Shown one piece after another: positions 21,465 to 30,230 of a stretch of DNA of 64,000 nucleotides; position 1 is the stretch's first letter; each line of letters starts with the position of its first letter. The notes under the pieces were generated by a model. It was not told the origin of the DNA, ran no database searches, and saw only the letters and a program-made list of their open reading frames with translations. Source of the stretch: Geobacter sp. (lineage in GTDB: Bacteria; Desulfobacterota; Desulfuromonadia; Geobacterales; Pseudopelobacteraceae); contig VFJW01000017.1 of assembly GCA_009885845.1 (NCBI GenBank), forward strand, positions 1-64,000, read 5' to 3'. The translations under genes and the position numbers were made by a program.

Positions 21465-21492
21465 AAAAAGCCCGTGCTGCCACGGGCTTTTT
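21465..21492 (+). terminator. Rho-independent terminator after queH
   Basis: A stem of AAAAAGCCCGTG pairing with CACGGGCTTTTT around a CTGC loop, with a T run on the plus strand, lies 28 nt after the queH stop. The A run on the other side means it could also work on the minus strand. Confidence 0.92.
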
Positions 21493-21518
21493 GTTGCTGT
21501 GTGCAATCAATGTCAATT

Positions 21519-21579
21519 AGTGAGTTAGAAGTTATTTTCTGCCACTGGTTCTCGTAGAAAATGACTTCGTTAACTCACT
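21519..21579. repeat. 60-nt inverted repeat between queH and the ferredoxin gene
   Basis: Arms AGTGAGTTA-GAAGTTATTTTCT and its near reverse complement (one mismatch, a 2-nt bulge) enclose a 15-nt loop. It lies just beyond the ferredoxin stop. There is no T run on either strand, so it may be an RNA-stabilising hairpin, a repeat, or an unusual terminator. Confidence 0.7.
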
Positions 21580-21597
21580 TATCCCGTTTATCGGGGC

Positions 21598-21765
21598 CTA
21601 GGCATGGATAGCGTTTACGGGGCAGGTATCTACACATGCTCCGCAGTCGATACAGGTATCGGCGTCGATAACACGCTTATCACCCTGCTCGCTGATAGAA
21701 TTTACAGGACAGGAGTCCTCACATGCTGCACAGTTTGTGCAATCATCAGTAATAGTATGGGCCAC
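21598..21765 (-). CDS. 2[4Fe-4S] ferredoxin
   Basis: This is a small electron carrier of 55 aa. It has two CxxCxxC...CP cluster motifs (C-T-N-C-A-A-C-E-D-S-C-P and C-I-D-C-G-A-C-V-D-T-C-P), the classic clostridial-type bis-4Fe4S ferredoxin. The start is a GTG behind a strong AGGAGG site at the usual distance. The product ends in NAIHA. It is transcribed divergently from ackA across a 244-nt gap. The specific redox partner is unknown. Confidence 0.93.
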   Translation of the reverse strand: MAHTITDDCTNCAACEDSCPVNSISEQGDKRVIDADTCIDCGACVDTCPVNAIHA

Positions 21766-22009
21766 AATTTCACCTCCTTGTAAGATTAGCTTCCCTGACG
21801 GAAAGAGGAGTGTGATGTACCATACCGGTTTTTAAATGTCCAGCAAAGAAATTTCCCCCCGGCAATTCCTTCTAAACATATTTTGTTGAATTCATTTCGC
21901 GTTCCGTGTATATATAAAAAACGGTTTTATTACAGCTAGTTATTTTAGTTTCGATGTTATTTTTTTACTTAGAATATAACAAAATATTATTTTTTTGAAG
22001 GGGTCATAC

Positions 22010-23275
22010 ATGATTATCATGGCGTTAAACTGCGGCAGTTCATCAGTAAAGTACCAGCTGTTTGATTGGCAGAAAATGGAGGTTGTCGCCAAAGGAATGG
22101 TAGAACGGGTTATTATTGGAGGCTCGTATATCGTTCATGAGGTTCCCGGACATGAGAATTATCATCAGGAACTGGATTGTGCCAATCATCAGGAAGCAAT
22201 TGATCTGGTCATTAAAACGGTTACTGATCCGTTTCATGGTGTCTTGAAAAGTGTCCACGAGATAAATGCCGTTGGGCATCGGGTTGTGCATGGCGGGGAA
22301 AAATTCACCTGTTCTGTCATGATCGATGAACATGTGCTGAATGCCGTTAAAGAAGTGCAGCACCTGGCTCCACTCCATAATCCGCCCAACATTGAAGGAA
22401 TCGAGGCCGCCCAGGCCCTGATGCCAACCGTCCCGCATATTGCCATTTTTGACACCGCTTTTCATCAGACAATGCCCGAGAATGCCTACATCTATCCACT
22501 CCCGTACGAATGGTACGAAAAGCACCAGGTGCGTCGCTACGGCTTTCACGGCACCTCTCATCTGTATGTATCGAAGCGCGCAGCGGCTCTGCTCGGCAAG
22601 GAATCGAAAGACACCAACATTGTCTCCATGCACATTGGCAACGGAGTTTCACACTGCGCCATCAAAAATGGCATTTCAGTGGATACCTCTATGGGACTTA
22701 CGCCGCTTGAAGGAGCGGTCATGGGAACCCGCTGCGGCGATATCGATCCGGCCATTCCTGCATTCATGATGCAGAAAGACAATCTGTCTGCCAGGGAGAT
22801 TGACAGCATTCTTAACAAAAAAAGCGGCATACTGGGTATTACTGGCCGTTTTACTGACCGGCGCGACGTCATCGAACACGCCAATGCAGGCGACAAACGA
22901 TGCCAACTGTCGCTCGAAATTGAATCCTACCGTTTAAAAAAATACATCGGTGCCTACATGGCCGCAGTCGGCAAACTTGACGCTGTTATTTTCACCGCCG
23001 GTGTCGGAGAAATGGGCGCTGCCATCCGCGAGAAAGCGATCGAGGGGCTTGAACATATTGGTATCATCCTTGACCGCGAACGCAACAAAGGCGCGATGAC
23101 CCGTAAGCGGGAAACCCTGATTACCACCGACGACTCCCCGGTCAAGGTATATGTCATCCCGACCGATGAGGAACTGGTGTTCACAGAAGATGTTGTCGGC
23201 ATACTCAACGGCACCTACACCGATCACATGAACTTTGAATATTCGTTTGCAAAAGCGGATTTCGTCAGAAAATAA
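22010..23275 (+). CDS. ackA: Acetate kinase
   Basis: Acetate kinase interconverts acetate and acetyl phosphate with ATP. The 421-aa protein has the N-terminal LNCGSSSVKYQLF motif, the VVHGGE and HNPPN segments, the FDTAFH motif with the catalytic Asp, and RYGFHGTSH. The ATG at 22010 follows an AAGGGG site at good spacing; a TTG 5 codons upstream is unlikely. No phosphotransacetylase gene lies next to it here. A long A/T-rich leader precedes it. Confidence 0.96.
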   Translation: MIIMALNCGSSSVKYQLFDWQKMEVVAKGMVERVIIGGSYIVHEVPGHENYHQELDCANHQEAIDLVIKTVTDPFHGVLKSVHEINAVGHRVVHGGEKFTCSVMIDEHVLNAVKEVQHLAPLHNPPNIEGIEAAQALMPTVPHIAIFDTAFHQTMPENAYIYPLPYEWYEKHQVRRYGFHGTSHLYVSKRAAALLGKESKDTNIVSMHIGNGVSHCAIKNGISVDTSMGLTPLEGAVMGTRCGDIDPAIPAFMMQKDNLSAREIDSILNKKSGILGITGRFTDRRDVIEHANAGDKRCQLSLEIESYRLKKYIGAYMAAVGKLDAVIFTAGVGEMGAAIREKAIEGLEHIGIILDRERNKGAMTRKRETLITTDDSPVKVYVIPTDEELVFTEDVVGILNGTYTDHMNFEYSFAKADFVRK

Positions 23276-23298
23276 TTGGGCCTAAAACAGACATTTAA

Positions 23299-23448
23299 AA
23301 CACGGAGGCACAGAGAACGCAGAGTAAGCATTAAGTTCTTAAACAAAAATGGCGGGACTATGAATATGAACTGTATTATTTGTCTTTAACCATCTAACCT
23401 GCTTTTGAATCTAAGGCTTACCCTCTGTGAACTCTGTGCCTCAGTGTT
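23299..23448. repeat. Intergenic inverted repeat of the ACGGAGGCACAGAG type
   Basis: Arms at 23299-23329 and 23416-23448 are reverse complements over about 31 nt with a few mismatches (AACACGGAGGCACAGAG... and ...CTCTGTGCCTCAGTGTT), separated by 86 A/T-rich nt. Similar ctctgtg-containing repeats are widespread in bacterial intergenic DNA. It lies between convergent ackA and truD. Confidence 0.75.
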
Positions 23449-23495
23449 AAAACGCTTTTTATAGATTGAAATTTCAGAACCGATAAGAAGCATAG

Positions 23496-24707
23496 TCAAA
23501 ATGTCTTGGTAATCTCCCGGATCAGCGAAGTCGCATAGGACCCTTTCGGGAGAGCGAACCCCATCGTTACAGAGTCTCCGGAAACGCTCCAGAAGAGATC
23601 ACCCGCAGGCACCCGCAACGGCCTCCGCTCACCTTCCATGCGCAGACCACCCGGCAGGTCAAACTGTGATAGAGACATCCCCGCCGTCTCCAGAATCTCT
23701 CGCTCAAGCTCCCCTGCCGAACCTTCAGGATGTTTCATTTTGCAACCGAACATCGGCCCGCTGGCCGATATTTCAAACGCATCTGCCCTCCCCTGCTCCG
23801 TTTCAGCATCTTCAACAAGAAAACAGGCGCCATTGGCATGCTTACAGGCCAGATCACCGGTCATCACCGTGTCAATGGCGGTGATCCGCTGTGCGACAGT
23901 CTGATCAAACAGAAAAGATTGTACGGCCGAGAGGTACAGTTTTTTCAGGCGGGGATGAACAGCGGAAAACGCTTTCTCATATTCTCCCGGTCGGGCAACC
24001 AGCCGTTGCAGCACATCACGCTCGCTGCGACAGTGACGCGGGAAAAGCCGGAGCGCTTCGCTCAGTCCCCCCTGTCGATAGGCGCTAATCGCGGCGGACC
24101 ACGCCTCATCGCGCACCGCATCCGGCTCGCCGATCAGCCGGTCCACACAGTCACGCCAATCCCGGCGCAACATTGCAGCGCCGATCAGATGCGAATTACC
24201 TTGAGCGCCATAGCGCTGATAGCCGAAGTAGTTCGGAACGCCGCGTTTCGAGAGAATATCCAGAATGGCCGGGACCAGCTGAGAAGCCTCGGCGGAAACG
24301 CCCCGAATGACGATACGAAAACGATTCCCCTTGAGATGCCCAAGCTTCAACTTGTTGGAGTGACGCTGTGCCGAAACGACCCTGACACCGTCCAGCTCCA
24401 GGGCAAGCGCCTTCTCGGGAGCGAGCCGCTGTATGGAAATCGTCTGTCGGGTAACGCCTACGGAATCCTTCATTCCGGCATAGCCGATATCACGCTCCTG
24501 AACCTTCAGGCTCTGCACGATGCGCCGGATCGCCTCCAGCGTGGTGATGCCGCTCTTCTCGATGGTCAGATAGCAGTGTTCTCCGGAACCGCAGGGGAGA
24601 TAGGATGGGATCTCTTCAACATGGAAGTCTTCAGGAGATTCCTTTATCGTTCCGCCGCAGCCGGGTAGGCCTGCGGTCAGGTATGGGTGCATGATAGATG
24701 CAATCAT
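23496..24707 (-). CDS. truD: tRNA pseudouridine(13) synthase TruD
   Basis: TruD makes pseudouridine 13 in tRNA-Glu. The 403-aa protein has the catalytic Asp in GYAGMKDSVGVTRQ (near residue 80), the GNRFRIVIRG strand and the NYFGYQRYG motif of the family, with the inserted TRUD domain following. The start at 24707 has an AGGAtt site; an internal Met five codons in is the alternative. It is monocistronic as far as can be seen. Confidence 0.94.
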   Translation of the reverse strand: MIASIMHPYLTAGLPGCGGTIKESPEDFHVEEIPSYLPCGSGEHCYLTIEKSGITTLEAIRRIVQSLKVQERDIGYAGMKDSVGVTRQTISIQRLAPEKALALELDGVRVVSAQRHSNKLKLGHLKGNRFRIVIRGVSAEASQLVPAILDILSKRGVPNYFGYQRYGAQGNSHLIGAAMLRRDWRDCVDRLIGEPDAVRDEAWSAAISAYRQGGLSEALRLFPRHCRSERDVLQRLVARPGEYEKAFSAVHPRLKKLYLSAVQSFLFDQTVAQRITAIDTVMTGDLACKHANGACFLVEDAETEQGRADAFEISASGPMFGCKMKHPEGSAGELEREILETAGMSLSQFDLPGGLRMEGERRPLRVPAGDLFWSVSGDSVTMGFALPKGSYATSLIREITKTF

Positions 24708-24778
24708 TTTATAATCCTATTAGTGTAAAGACTCCTAATTACTTAAAATTTCAGACTGCCATTCAGCACACTAACACA

Positions 24779-25166
24779 TCAATCTTCTAGAGCAAGACCC
24801 ACGCGGCGCAAGAGCAATCTACCTAATGAGGTAATTTGGTATCCAGACACTTCAAGCCCACCACTACTTTTATCAATAACGGGCAATCCGGTTTTTAGAT
24901 CTGTTTTAAGTTTTTTGGCCAAAAGCCTCATTTGAGAAAGATGTTCTTTGTAATTATCCTGTAATGCAGCTTTGTCATAAATAATTTGCTCTTGTCCCAT
25001 TATGGATGCGTGCGCGAGGTGATAAGTCCAGGCGAACATCCCCAACACCTATGTATTTATTGCTGCCGATGCAAACTTCTGCCTGGCATTGATGAAGCAA
25101 ATAGCTTGATTCAGAAACCAAAAAATCAAAAGCAGGTTCTATTTTATGTTGAACCGTGTCCATCAT
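24779..25166 (-). pseudogene. Frameshifted small gene of unknown function
   Basis: An open frame begins with ATG at 25166 behind a GAGGAG site and reads about 50 residues (MMDTVQHKIEPAFDF...). A second frame of 89 codons covers 25048-24779 and reads on through a Lys/Leu-rich helical segment to a Gly-rich tail. They overlap in different frames near 25010-25045. Together they would make one protein of about 130 aa, so a single frameshift is a reasonable reading. The 25048 frame would otherwise need a TTG start. I do not recognise the family. Confidence 0.35.
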
Positions 25167-25206
25167 TAGCTCTGCTCCTCATCCCTGTTGCTATAGCGAG
25201 GGTCGC

Positions 25207-25231
25207 TTCTCCAAATTTCAAATTTGGAGAA
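25207..25231. repeat. 25-nt near-perfect palindrome
   Basis: TTCTCCAAATTT-C-AAATTTGGAGAA has 12-bp arms around one central base. It lies in noncoding sequence upstream of the frameshifted ORF and downstream of the antitoxin gene. There is no T run after it. It could be an operator for a dimeric regulator or a cruciform site. Confidence 0.6.
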
Positions 25232-25416
25232 ATTTGCGGTCGAAAAACTGATTATTCTTCAACCAATGAATATTAGTTAGGACAGCAATTGTCTATAAAG
25301 AATCAAATCGTAAGAGACAAAAAACAAAAGACCGCTGCCCCCGCACTACACCGGCACAAGCGGCCTTACTCATCCACTTCCCACCATCGAAGCAAACCCA
25401 ATCCCCTTGACACTGC

Positions 25417-25740
25417 CTATGCCGCCAGCTTCTTCATCCGTTGCAGGGTATCTGGATATTTCCGCACCAGCATGATAAGCGTGGCGGCTTGGTCATTTGG
25501 TTTTGTCAGTCCCTGCTCCCATTTTTCAAGCGTCCGGGGAGAAACATGTAACTCATGTGCAAACACCGGACGGGACAGGTTCAACCGCTCCCGAGTATCC
25601 CGGATAAGCGCCGGTGTTACCTCCGGCTTGGTCGTTTGTTCCACTTTATAGGTTTTCAGAGTAATCTTGCCGGCAAGATGCTGGTTAATGTCTTCAATAC
25701 CCTGTATCAGCTCTTCAAAAAGGTTACGTTCTTTTTTCAT
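25417..25740 (-). CDS. HigA-type XRE antitoxin/transcription regulator
   Basis: This 107-aa protein has a C-terminal Cro/C1-type helix-turn-helix (about residues 50-100, RPVFAHELHVSPRTLEKWEQG). It follows the toxin gene with ATGA overlap, the toxin-first order of HigBA systems. I chose the ATG at 25740 because of this overlap; an ATG three codons upstream is possible. It should neutralise the toxin and bind the promoter upstream of the pair. Confidence 0.85.
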   Translation of the reverse strand: MKKERNLFEELIQGIEDINQHLAGKITLKTYKVEQTTKPEVTPALIRDTRERLNLSRPVFAHELHVSPRTLEKWEQGLTKPNDQAATLIMLVRKYPDTLQRMKKLAA

Positions 25741-26054
25741 CTGTTCCATACCTCCACCAATTTCTTGAGATATTCCTTTTCCTTCTCTGTCAGGTCGCTT
25801 GCCTCGTTCTTAGCGTATATGTTCAGCAGATAGATATGACCTCTTGCTGTTCGCCAATAGTAAATCACTCGAACGCCACCGCTCTTGCCTTTGCCCTTTG
25901 CTCCCCAGCGTATCTTCCGAATGCCGCCAGAACCCTTGATAACATCGCCTTCGTCAGGATGTTCTATCAATTGAGCTTGCAACTTTCCTTGTTCTTCATC
26001 GGAAAGATAATCTGCAATGATTCGCGTATAATACGCAGTTTCTATAAAAACCAT
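25737..26054 (-). CDS. HigB2/RelE-superfamily toxin
   Basis: This is a 105-aa probable ribosome-dependent mRNA interferase. It shows the family pattern: N-terminal helices ending in IEHPDEGDVIKGSGGIRKIRW, basic strand residues (KGKGKSGGVRVIYYW), and a terminal LLNIYAKNEASDLTEKEKEYLKKLV helix region. That last pattern is conserved in the HigB-2/DUF1044-type group. The cognate antitoxin overlaps downstream. The element is probably a mobile accessory gene pair. Confidence 0.85.
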   Translation of the reverse strand: MVFIETAYYTRIIADYLSDEEQGKLQAQLIEHPDEGDVIKGSGGIRKIRWGAKGKGKSGGVRVIYYWRTARGHIYLLNIYAKNEASDLTEKEKEYLKKLVEVWNR

Positions 26055-26061
26055 AATTAAC

Positions 26062-26080
26062 TATACCCTTTTAGCGTATA
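26062..26080. promoter_or_regulatory. Candidate operator upstream of the toxin-antitoxin pair
   Basis: TATAC-N9-GTATA half-sites form an inverted repeat 8 nt upstream of the toxin start, overlapping the A/T-rich region where a promoter is expected. HigA-type antitoxins usually bind such palindromes. The assignment rests on position and symmetry only. Confidence 0.4.
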
Positions 26081-26236
26081 TCATTCAATTGGTTTTATGC
26101 AGACTTCATCAATCTCACGGCATTTCCGAAAATGAGCAAAAAAGAGTCAGTCCCTGACACAAGATAGAATTAAAGCATTCGTAATCTCCTCAGCCCAAAC
26201 ACTATTGCTACCTTAAAATTCCTGTTCATTGTTCAT

Positions 26237-26617
26237 TCATCCTTTCATCCGCATCATACCGGAAACGGCTCCGCTGACAAACGCCAGCAGCCAGCAGCTG
26301 TAGATCGTCAGGCTGACTCGATGAAACAGTACGTTGACAGCTTCTGCGCGATGCAGCAGTGACGCTGTCAACGCCAGCATAAAATGGAAACCCATTCCCG
26401 CCAGTGAGGCAATTCCGGTAATATTATGCCATTCGGGAGCTTTGCCGTACATCCGGGCAACAATGTTCATCTGGTGAGTACCGAGAAAATCGCACGCGAG
26501 GCCGATCCCGAAGATAACCAGGTGTTTCGGGTGCAATCCCTGTCTGCGACCGCTGAAAACAGCCCAGGTGTAGAATAACAGCGCCAGACTCATCCAGATG
26601 ACCGCTCTGATCAGCAT
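26237..26617 (-). CDS. HsmA-like (TIGR03987) four-helix membrane protein
   Basis: This 126-aa integral membrane protein has four predicted helices (about 1-22, 32-50, 65-85, 100-122) and conserved-looking polar residues (GTHQMN, EWHNITG, HFMLALTASLLHR). It resembles the family annotated as HsmA/TIGR03987, whose function is not established. Its ATG overlaps the trmL stop (TAATG), so the two are co-translated; the pairing gives no clear functional hint. Confidence 0.75.
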   Translation of the reverse strand: MLIRAVIWMSLALLFYTWAVFSGRRQGLHPKHLVIFGIGLACDFLGTHQMNIVARMYGKAPEWHNITGIASLAGMGFHFMLALTASLLHRAEAVNVLFHRVSLTIYSCWLLAFVSGAVSGMMRMKG

Positions 26618-27081
26618 TACGAAAGCATTCCACTTTGACGCAGCGCTTCATACAGCACGATTCCGGCCGAAGTTGACAGGTTGAGACTGCGTACGTGTCC
26701 CGATGGCATTGGAATGGTGAATGAGGTCTCCTGATTGGCTTGCAGCAGATCTTCCGGCAGCCCTTTGGTCTCCTTGCCGAAAACAATGTAATCACCCGGC
26801 CGAAAACCTGCATCGAGATAACTGCTCTTGACCTTGGTACTCAAATAAAAGAACCGACCCTCCGGTACGCTATTACGGAGTGTTTCCAGATCAGGCCATT
26901 TTATCAGAGATACAAATTCCCAATAGTCGAGACCGGCACGCTTGAGATAGCGGTCATCAAGAGAGAATCCGAGCTTTCCGACAAGATGGAGAACGGAACC
27001 GGTCGCCGCACATAAACGGGCGATATTACCGGTGTTGGGGGGAATTTCTGGCTCAATGAGGACAATATTAAAAGGTTTCAT
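26617..27081 (-). CDS. trmL: tRNA (cytidine(34)-2'-O)-methyltransferase TrmL
   Basis: TrmL methylates the wobble nucleotide of tRNA-Leu isoacceptors. The 154-aa SPOUT protein has the motif 1 region PEIPPNTGNIARLCAATG, motif 2 VFGKETKGLPEDLL and motif 3 IPMPSGHVRSLNLSTSA that make the trefoil knot. The start at 27081 begins MKPFNIVLIEP, typical of the family; a longer frame would run into the intergenic region shared with serA. Confidence 0.94.
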   Translation of the reverse strand: MKPFNIVLIEPEIPPNTGNIARLCAATGSVLHLVGKLGFSLDDRYLKRAGLDYWEFVSLIKWPDLETLRNSVPEGRFFYLSTKVKSSYLDAGFRPGDYIVFGKETKGLPEDLLQANQETSFTIPMPSGHVRSLNLSTSAGIVLYEALRQSGMLS

Positions 27082-27184
27082 AGCGGACACGTATACCACT
27101 TTTTACGGCTGCCATGCTTGCATTTTTTTCTCTTCGGGACTATTGTACACAGTCACAATTCCCTCTACATATGGAGAACATGTC

Positions 27185-28810
27185 ATGAAAATAATTGTAA
27201 CCGATGAAGTTTCGGCGGAGGGCCTGGCACTGCTGACCCAGGAACCCCGCATTCAGCTGGACGTAAAACTCGGCCTCAAAAAAGAGGAGTTGCTGGCGAT
27301 CATTGGCAACTATGAAATAATCATTACCCGCAGCGGCACGACCGTTGACAAAGCGCTTCTGGATGCGGCCACCCGCTTGAAGATGGTCGCCCGGGCGGGA
27401 GTCGGCATCGACAATGTCGATGTTGACTATGCAAGCTCAAAAGGGGTGATCGTTGTCAACGCCCCGTTCGGCAACACTAATAGTGCCGCGGAACATACCC
27501 TGGCGCTGCTGCTTTCATTCTGTCGCAACGTTCCGACCGCCAATAACAGTCTTAAATCGGGAGAATGGAAACGGGCTCCCTTTACCGGCATTGAGCTGAA
27601 AAACAAAATTGCAGGAGTCATCGGCATCGGTAAAGTCGGCGGCCGCGTTGCGACACGTCTGAAGGCATTTGAATGCGAGGTACTGGCCTGTGATCCGTAC
27701 ATTTCCGTCAAACGCGCCCATGACCTTGGAGTCAAACTGGTGTCCCATGACGAGATTTATAAAAACTGCGACATTATCACGGTGCACACTCCTCTCAATG
27801 AAGAAACAAAAGGTATGATCGGAAGCCGCGAATTCGGATTGATGAAAAGCGGTGTCATAGTCCTCAATGTGGCGCGTGGCGGCATAATTGATGAGCAGGC
27901 CATGCTGGACAACCTGAACAGCGGCAAAGTTGTTGGCGGAGCATTTGATGTCTGGAGTGAGGAGCCTCCTGCTACTGATATTCTCAAACAGCTGATCGCT
28001 CACAAGAACCTGGTTGTTACGCCGCATCTTGGTGCCAATACGTTTGAAGCACAGGTAAACGTCGCCATTGACGTTTCGCAGGAGATCGTCAATTACCTGG
28101 ACGATAAACCGCTCGAAAATGCCGTTAATATCCCCCGTTTCGACATGGCTCTGATGGATCAGATGCGGCCGTTCCTCAATCTGATGAGTGTTATCTGCGA
28201 TTTCGGCGTACAGCTGGTCGACACTAATCTTGAAAAGGTCACCTTCGGTTTCAGCGGCGCGATTGCTCATTATGACTGTTCACCGCTGGCCGTATGCGGT
28301 CTTTCGGTACTGCTCAACCGCAAGGTCGACCAGGACGTCAATATGGTCAACGCCACCCTGATAGCGGAGCAGATGGGGATTGTCGTTGAAGAGAACAAAT
28401 CCACACTGTCTGATGGTTTCTCCAATATCATCACCCTTACCCTTGATGGGCAGGGGAAACGGCGACTGATTGCCGGCACTCTCTTTGAAGGGCAGCCGCG
28501 CATTATCCGTCTGCGCGATTACACTATGGACTTCGCCCCGGATGAACATATGCTGCTACTGAACTACGAAGACCGCCCCGGCATGATCGGAAAAATCGGT
28601 ACGATCATGGGACTGCATGATATCAACATCGCCTCGATGAACCTCGGCCGCAGTGCAAAAAAAGGGGAGGCGATGGTCATTCTGTCTCTTGATTCCCCGG
28701 TACCGGCTCCGGTTGTTGCCGAACTTCAGTCCGCAACTGAAGCGACTTTTATCAAAGCTCTCAAGATGAGAAACGGCGCCTGCTCCCGCAACTGCGGCTG
28801 CGGGGTATAA
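27185..28810 (+). CDS. serA: D-3-phosphoglycerate dehydrogenase
   Basis: SerA oxidises 3-phosphoglycerate in the first step of serine synthesis. The 541-aa protein is the long form: a substrate/nucleotide-binding catalytic core (1-310) with the NAD motif GIGKVGGRVA, catalytic Arg in LNVARGGIIDE and His in VTPHLGANT, an intervening ASB domain, and a C-terminal ACT domain (about 465-541). The ATG at 27185 gives the typical N terminus. A short Cys-rich tail (CSRNCGCGV) is unusual. The gene is divergent from trmL. Confidence 0.95.
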   Translation: MKIIVTDEVSAEGLALLTQEPRIQLDVKLGLKKEELLAIIGNYEIIITRSGTTVDKALLDAATRLKMVARAGVGIDNVDVDYASSKGVIVVNAPFGNTNSAAEHTLALLLSFCRNVPTANNSLKSGEWKRAPFTGIELKNKIAGVIGIGKVGGRVATRLKAFECEVLACDPYISVKRAHDLGVKLVSHDEIYKNCDIITVHTPLNEETKGMIGSREFGLMKSGVIVLNVARGGIIDEQAMLDNLNSGKVVGGAFDVWSEEPPATDILKQLIAHKNLVVTPHLGANTFEAQVNVAIDVSQEIVNYLDDKPLENAVNIPRFDMALMDQMRPFLNLMSVICDFGVQLVDTNLEKVTFGFSGAIAHYDCSPLAVCGLSVLLNRKVDQDVNMVNATLIAEQMGIVVEENKSTLSDGFSNIITLTLDGQGKRRLIAGTLFEGQPRIIRLRDYTMDFAPDEHMLLLNYEDRPGMIGKIGTIMGLHDINIASMNLGRSAKKGEAMVILSLDSPVPAPVVAELQSATEATFIKALKMRNGACSRNCGCGV

Positions 28811-28821
28811 CAGACCCTGCC

Positions 28822-29607
28822 ATGCAATTTCCTCATATTGATCCTGTTTTCCTGAGCATCGGCCCGCTCCAGTTCCGCTGGTACGGGCTGATGTATGTAC
28901 TCTCCTTTATCGCCACATATTTCATTATCTGCTCCGAAGTCCTTCGCAAAAAGCTCCCCCTGACCAAAGACAACGCTGCCGATCTGGTTTTTTACGGTGC
29001 CCTGGGTGTGGTCCTGGGAGGGCGTGCCGGATATATCCTGTTTTACAACCTCGGCTTTTATCTGGCAAACCCGCTTAAACTCTTTGCCGTCTGGGAAGGA
29101 GGGATGTCTTTCCATGGCGGTTTTCTGGGAGTCATGCTGGCCTTTTTGCTCTACGCACGCCGAAAAAATATTCCGTTTCTTGCGTTGATTGACATGGCGG
29201 CACTCTGCGCACCGGTTGGCCTGGGACTGGGAAGGATCGGCAACTTCATCAACGGAGAGCTCTACGGCAGAATAACAGCTGCCCCCTGGGGGATTATTTT
29301 CCCCGGCAGTGACGGTAGTTCCCGCCATCCATCACAGCTTTACGAAGCGTTTCTGGAAGGGCTGGCACTGTTTTTTATTGTGCGTTTTGTCTCAAGAAAA
29401 ACTACCGTAAGCGGTGTAACAACATGCGCCGCCATTGCCGGTTATGGACTGTTCCGTTTTATCGTCGAATTCTATCGACAGCCTGATACCCAGATCGGCC
29501 TGTTCTACGGGATGTTTTCCATGGGTCAACTGCTCAGTCTGCCAATGTTCATTATAGGAATCATCACGGCACTGCTGCTGTCAAGGCGCAAAAAAGTATC
29601 CGCATAA
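28822..29607 (+). CDS. lgt: Prolipoprotein diacylglyceryl transferase
   Basis: Lgt adds diacylglycerol to the lipobox Cys of prolipoproteins in the inner membrane. The 261-aa protein has about seven transmembrane helices, the conserved HGGFLGVM motif and the Lgt signature GRIGNFINGELYGR, plus the HPSQLYEA segment. It lies 11 nt after serA. Confidence 0.95.
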   Translation: MQFPHIDPVFLSIGPLQFRWYGLMYVLSFIATYFIICSEVLRKKLPLTKDNAADLVFYGALGVVLGGRAGYILFYNLGFYLANPLKLFAVWEGGMSFHGGFLGVMLAFLLYARRKNIPFLALIDMAALCAPVGLGLGRIGNFINGELYGRITAAPWGIIFPGSDGSSRHPSQLYEAFLEGLALFFIVRFVSRKTTVSGVTTCAAIAGYGLFRFIVEFYRQPDTQIGLFYGMFSMGQLLSLPMFIIGIITALLLSRRKKVSA

Positions 29608-29705
29608 TTCACCCGGAGCCGCTTCAGTTGCCCATCATTATTCTGGATTGAAAAAGTCCTGTTTTGCGCTATAGTGTAAGAAAAATAACCGGGAGGAATA
29701 CTGTC

Positions 29706-30227
29706 ATGATCAGCAAAAAAATGTCCGACTCGCTTAACACCCATATGAACCTTGAGCTTTTTTCTGCACACCTGTACCTCGTCATGTCATCCTGCGCTAA
29801 TGAAATGGGACTGAAAGGAGCCGCAAACTGGTTCTTTGTGCAGTACCGTGAAGAGATGATTCACTTCATGAAATTTTATACGTATCTGGCAGAACAGGGA
29901 ATTGTCATTTCAATGCCGTCCGGCAAGGCAGTGCCGAATAAATATAAATCACTGCTTGATATGATGCAGAAGACTCTCCTCCACGAACAATTGATTACCT
30001 CCTGCATTAACAATCTCAGTGAACAGGCTGTTCAGGAGAAAGATCACGCCACGCAGATCTTCCTGCAATGGTTTGTCACCGAACAGATCGAAGAGGAAAA
30101 TAACGATCGTGACCTGATTGCCAAACTCAAAATGGTCGGTGACAACGGGTACGGCATTCTGATGATCGACGGAGAAATGGGGCAGCGAGTCTTTGTGGCC
30201 CCGGTCGGTTCACCACTGGCGGTGTAG
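29706..30227 (+). CDS. ftnA: Non-heme ferritin
   Basis: This is an iron-storage ferritin. The 173-aa protein has the four-helix bundle with ferroxidase ligands in NLELFSAHLY (helix A Glu), EEMIHFMKF (helix B Glu/His) and WFVTEQIEEE (helix C/D). The ATG at 29706 lies 8 nt after GGGAGGA. The bacterial FtnA type is preferred to bacterioferritin because no heme-ligand Met is evident in the expected position, but this was judged by eye. Confidence 0.93.
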   Translation: MISKKMSDSLNTHMNLELFSAHLYLVMSSCANEMGLKGAANWFFVQYREEMIHFMKFYTYLAEQGIVISMPSGKAVPNKYKSLLDMMQKTLLHEQLITSCINNLSEQAVQEKDHATQIFLQWFVTEQIEEENNDRDLIAKLKMVGDNGYGILMIDGEMGQRVFVAPVGSPLAV

Positions 30228-30230
30228 CAG

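Noticed and set aside
24975-25166. Independent 63-aa gene
   Set aside because: Better explained as the 5' part of the frameshifted gene covering 24779-25166.
26141-26166. Fragment resembling an intergenic mobile repeat (GTCAGTCCCTGACAC)
   Set aside because: Only one short copy is seen in the window; not enough to define an element.
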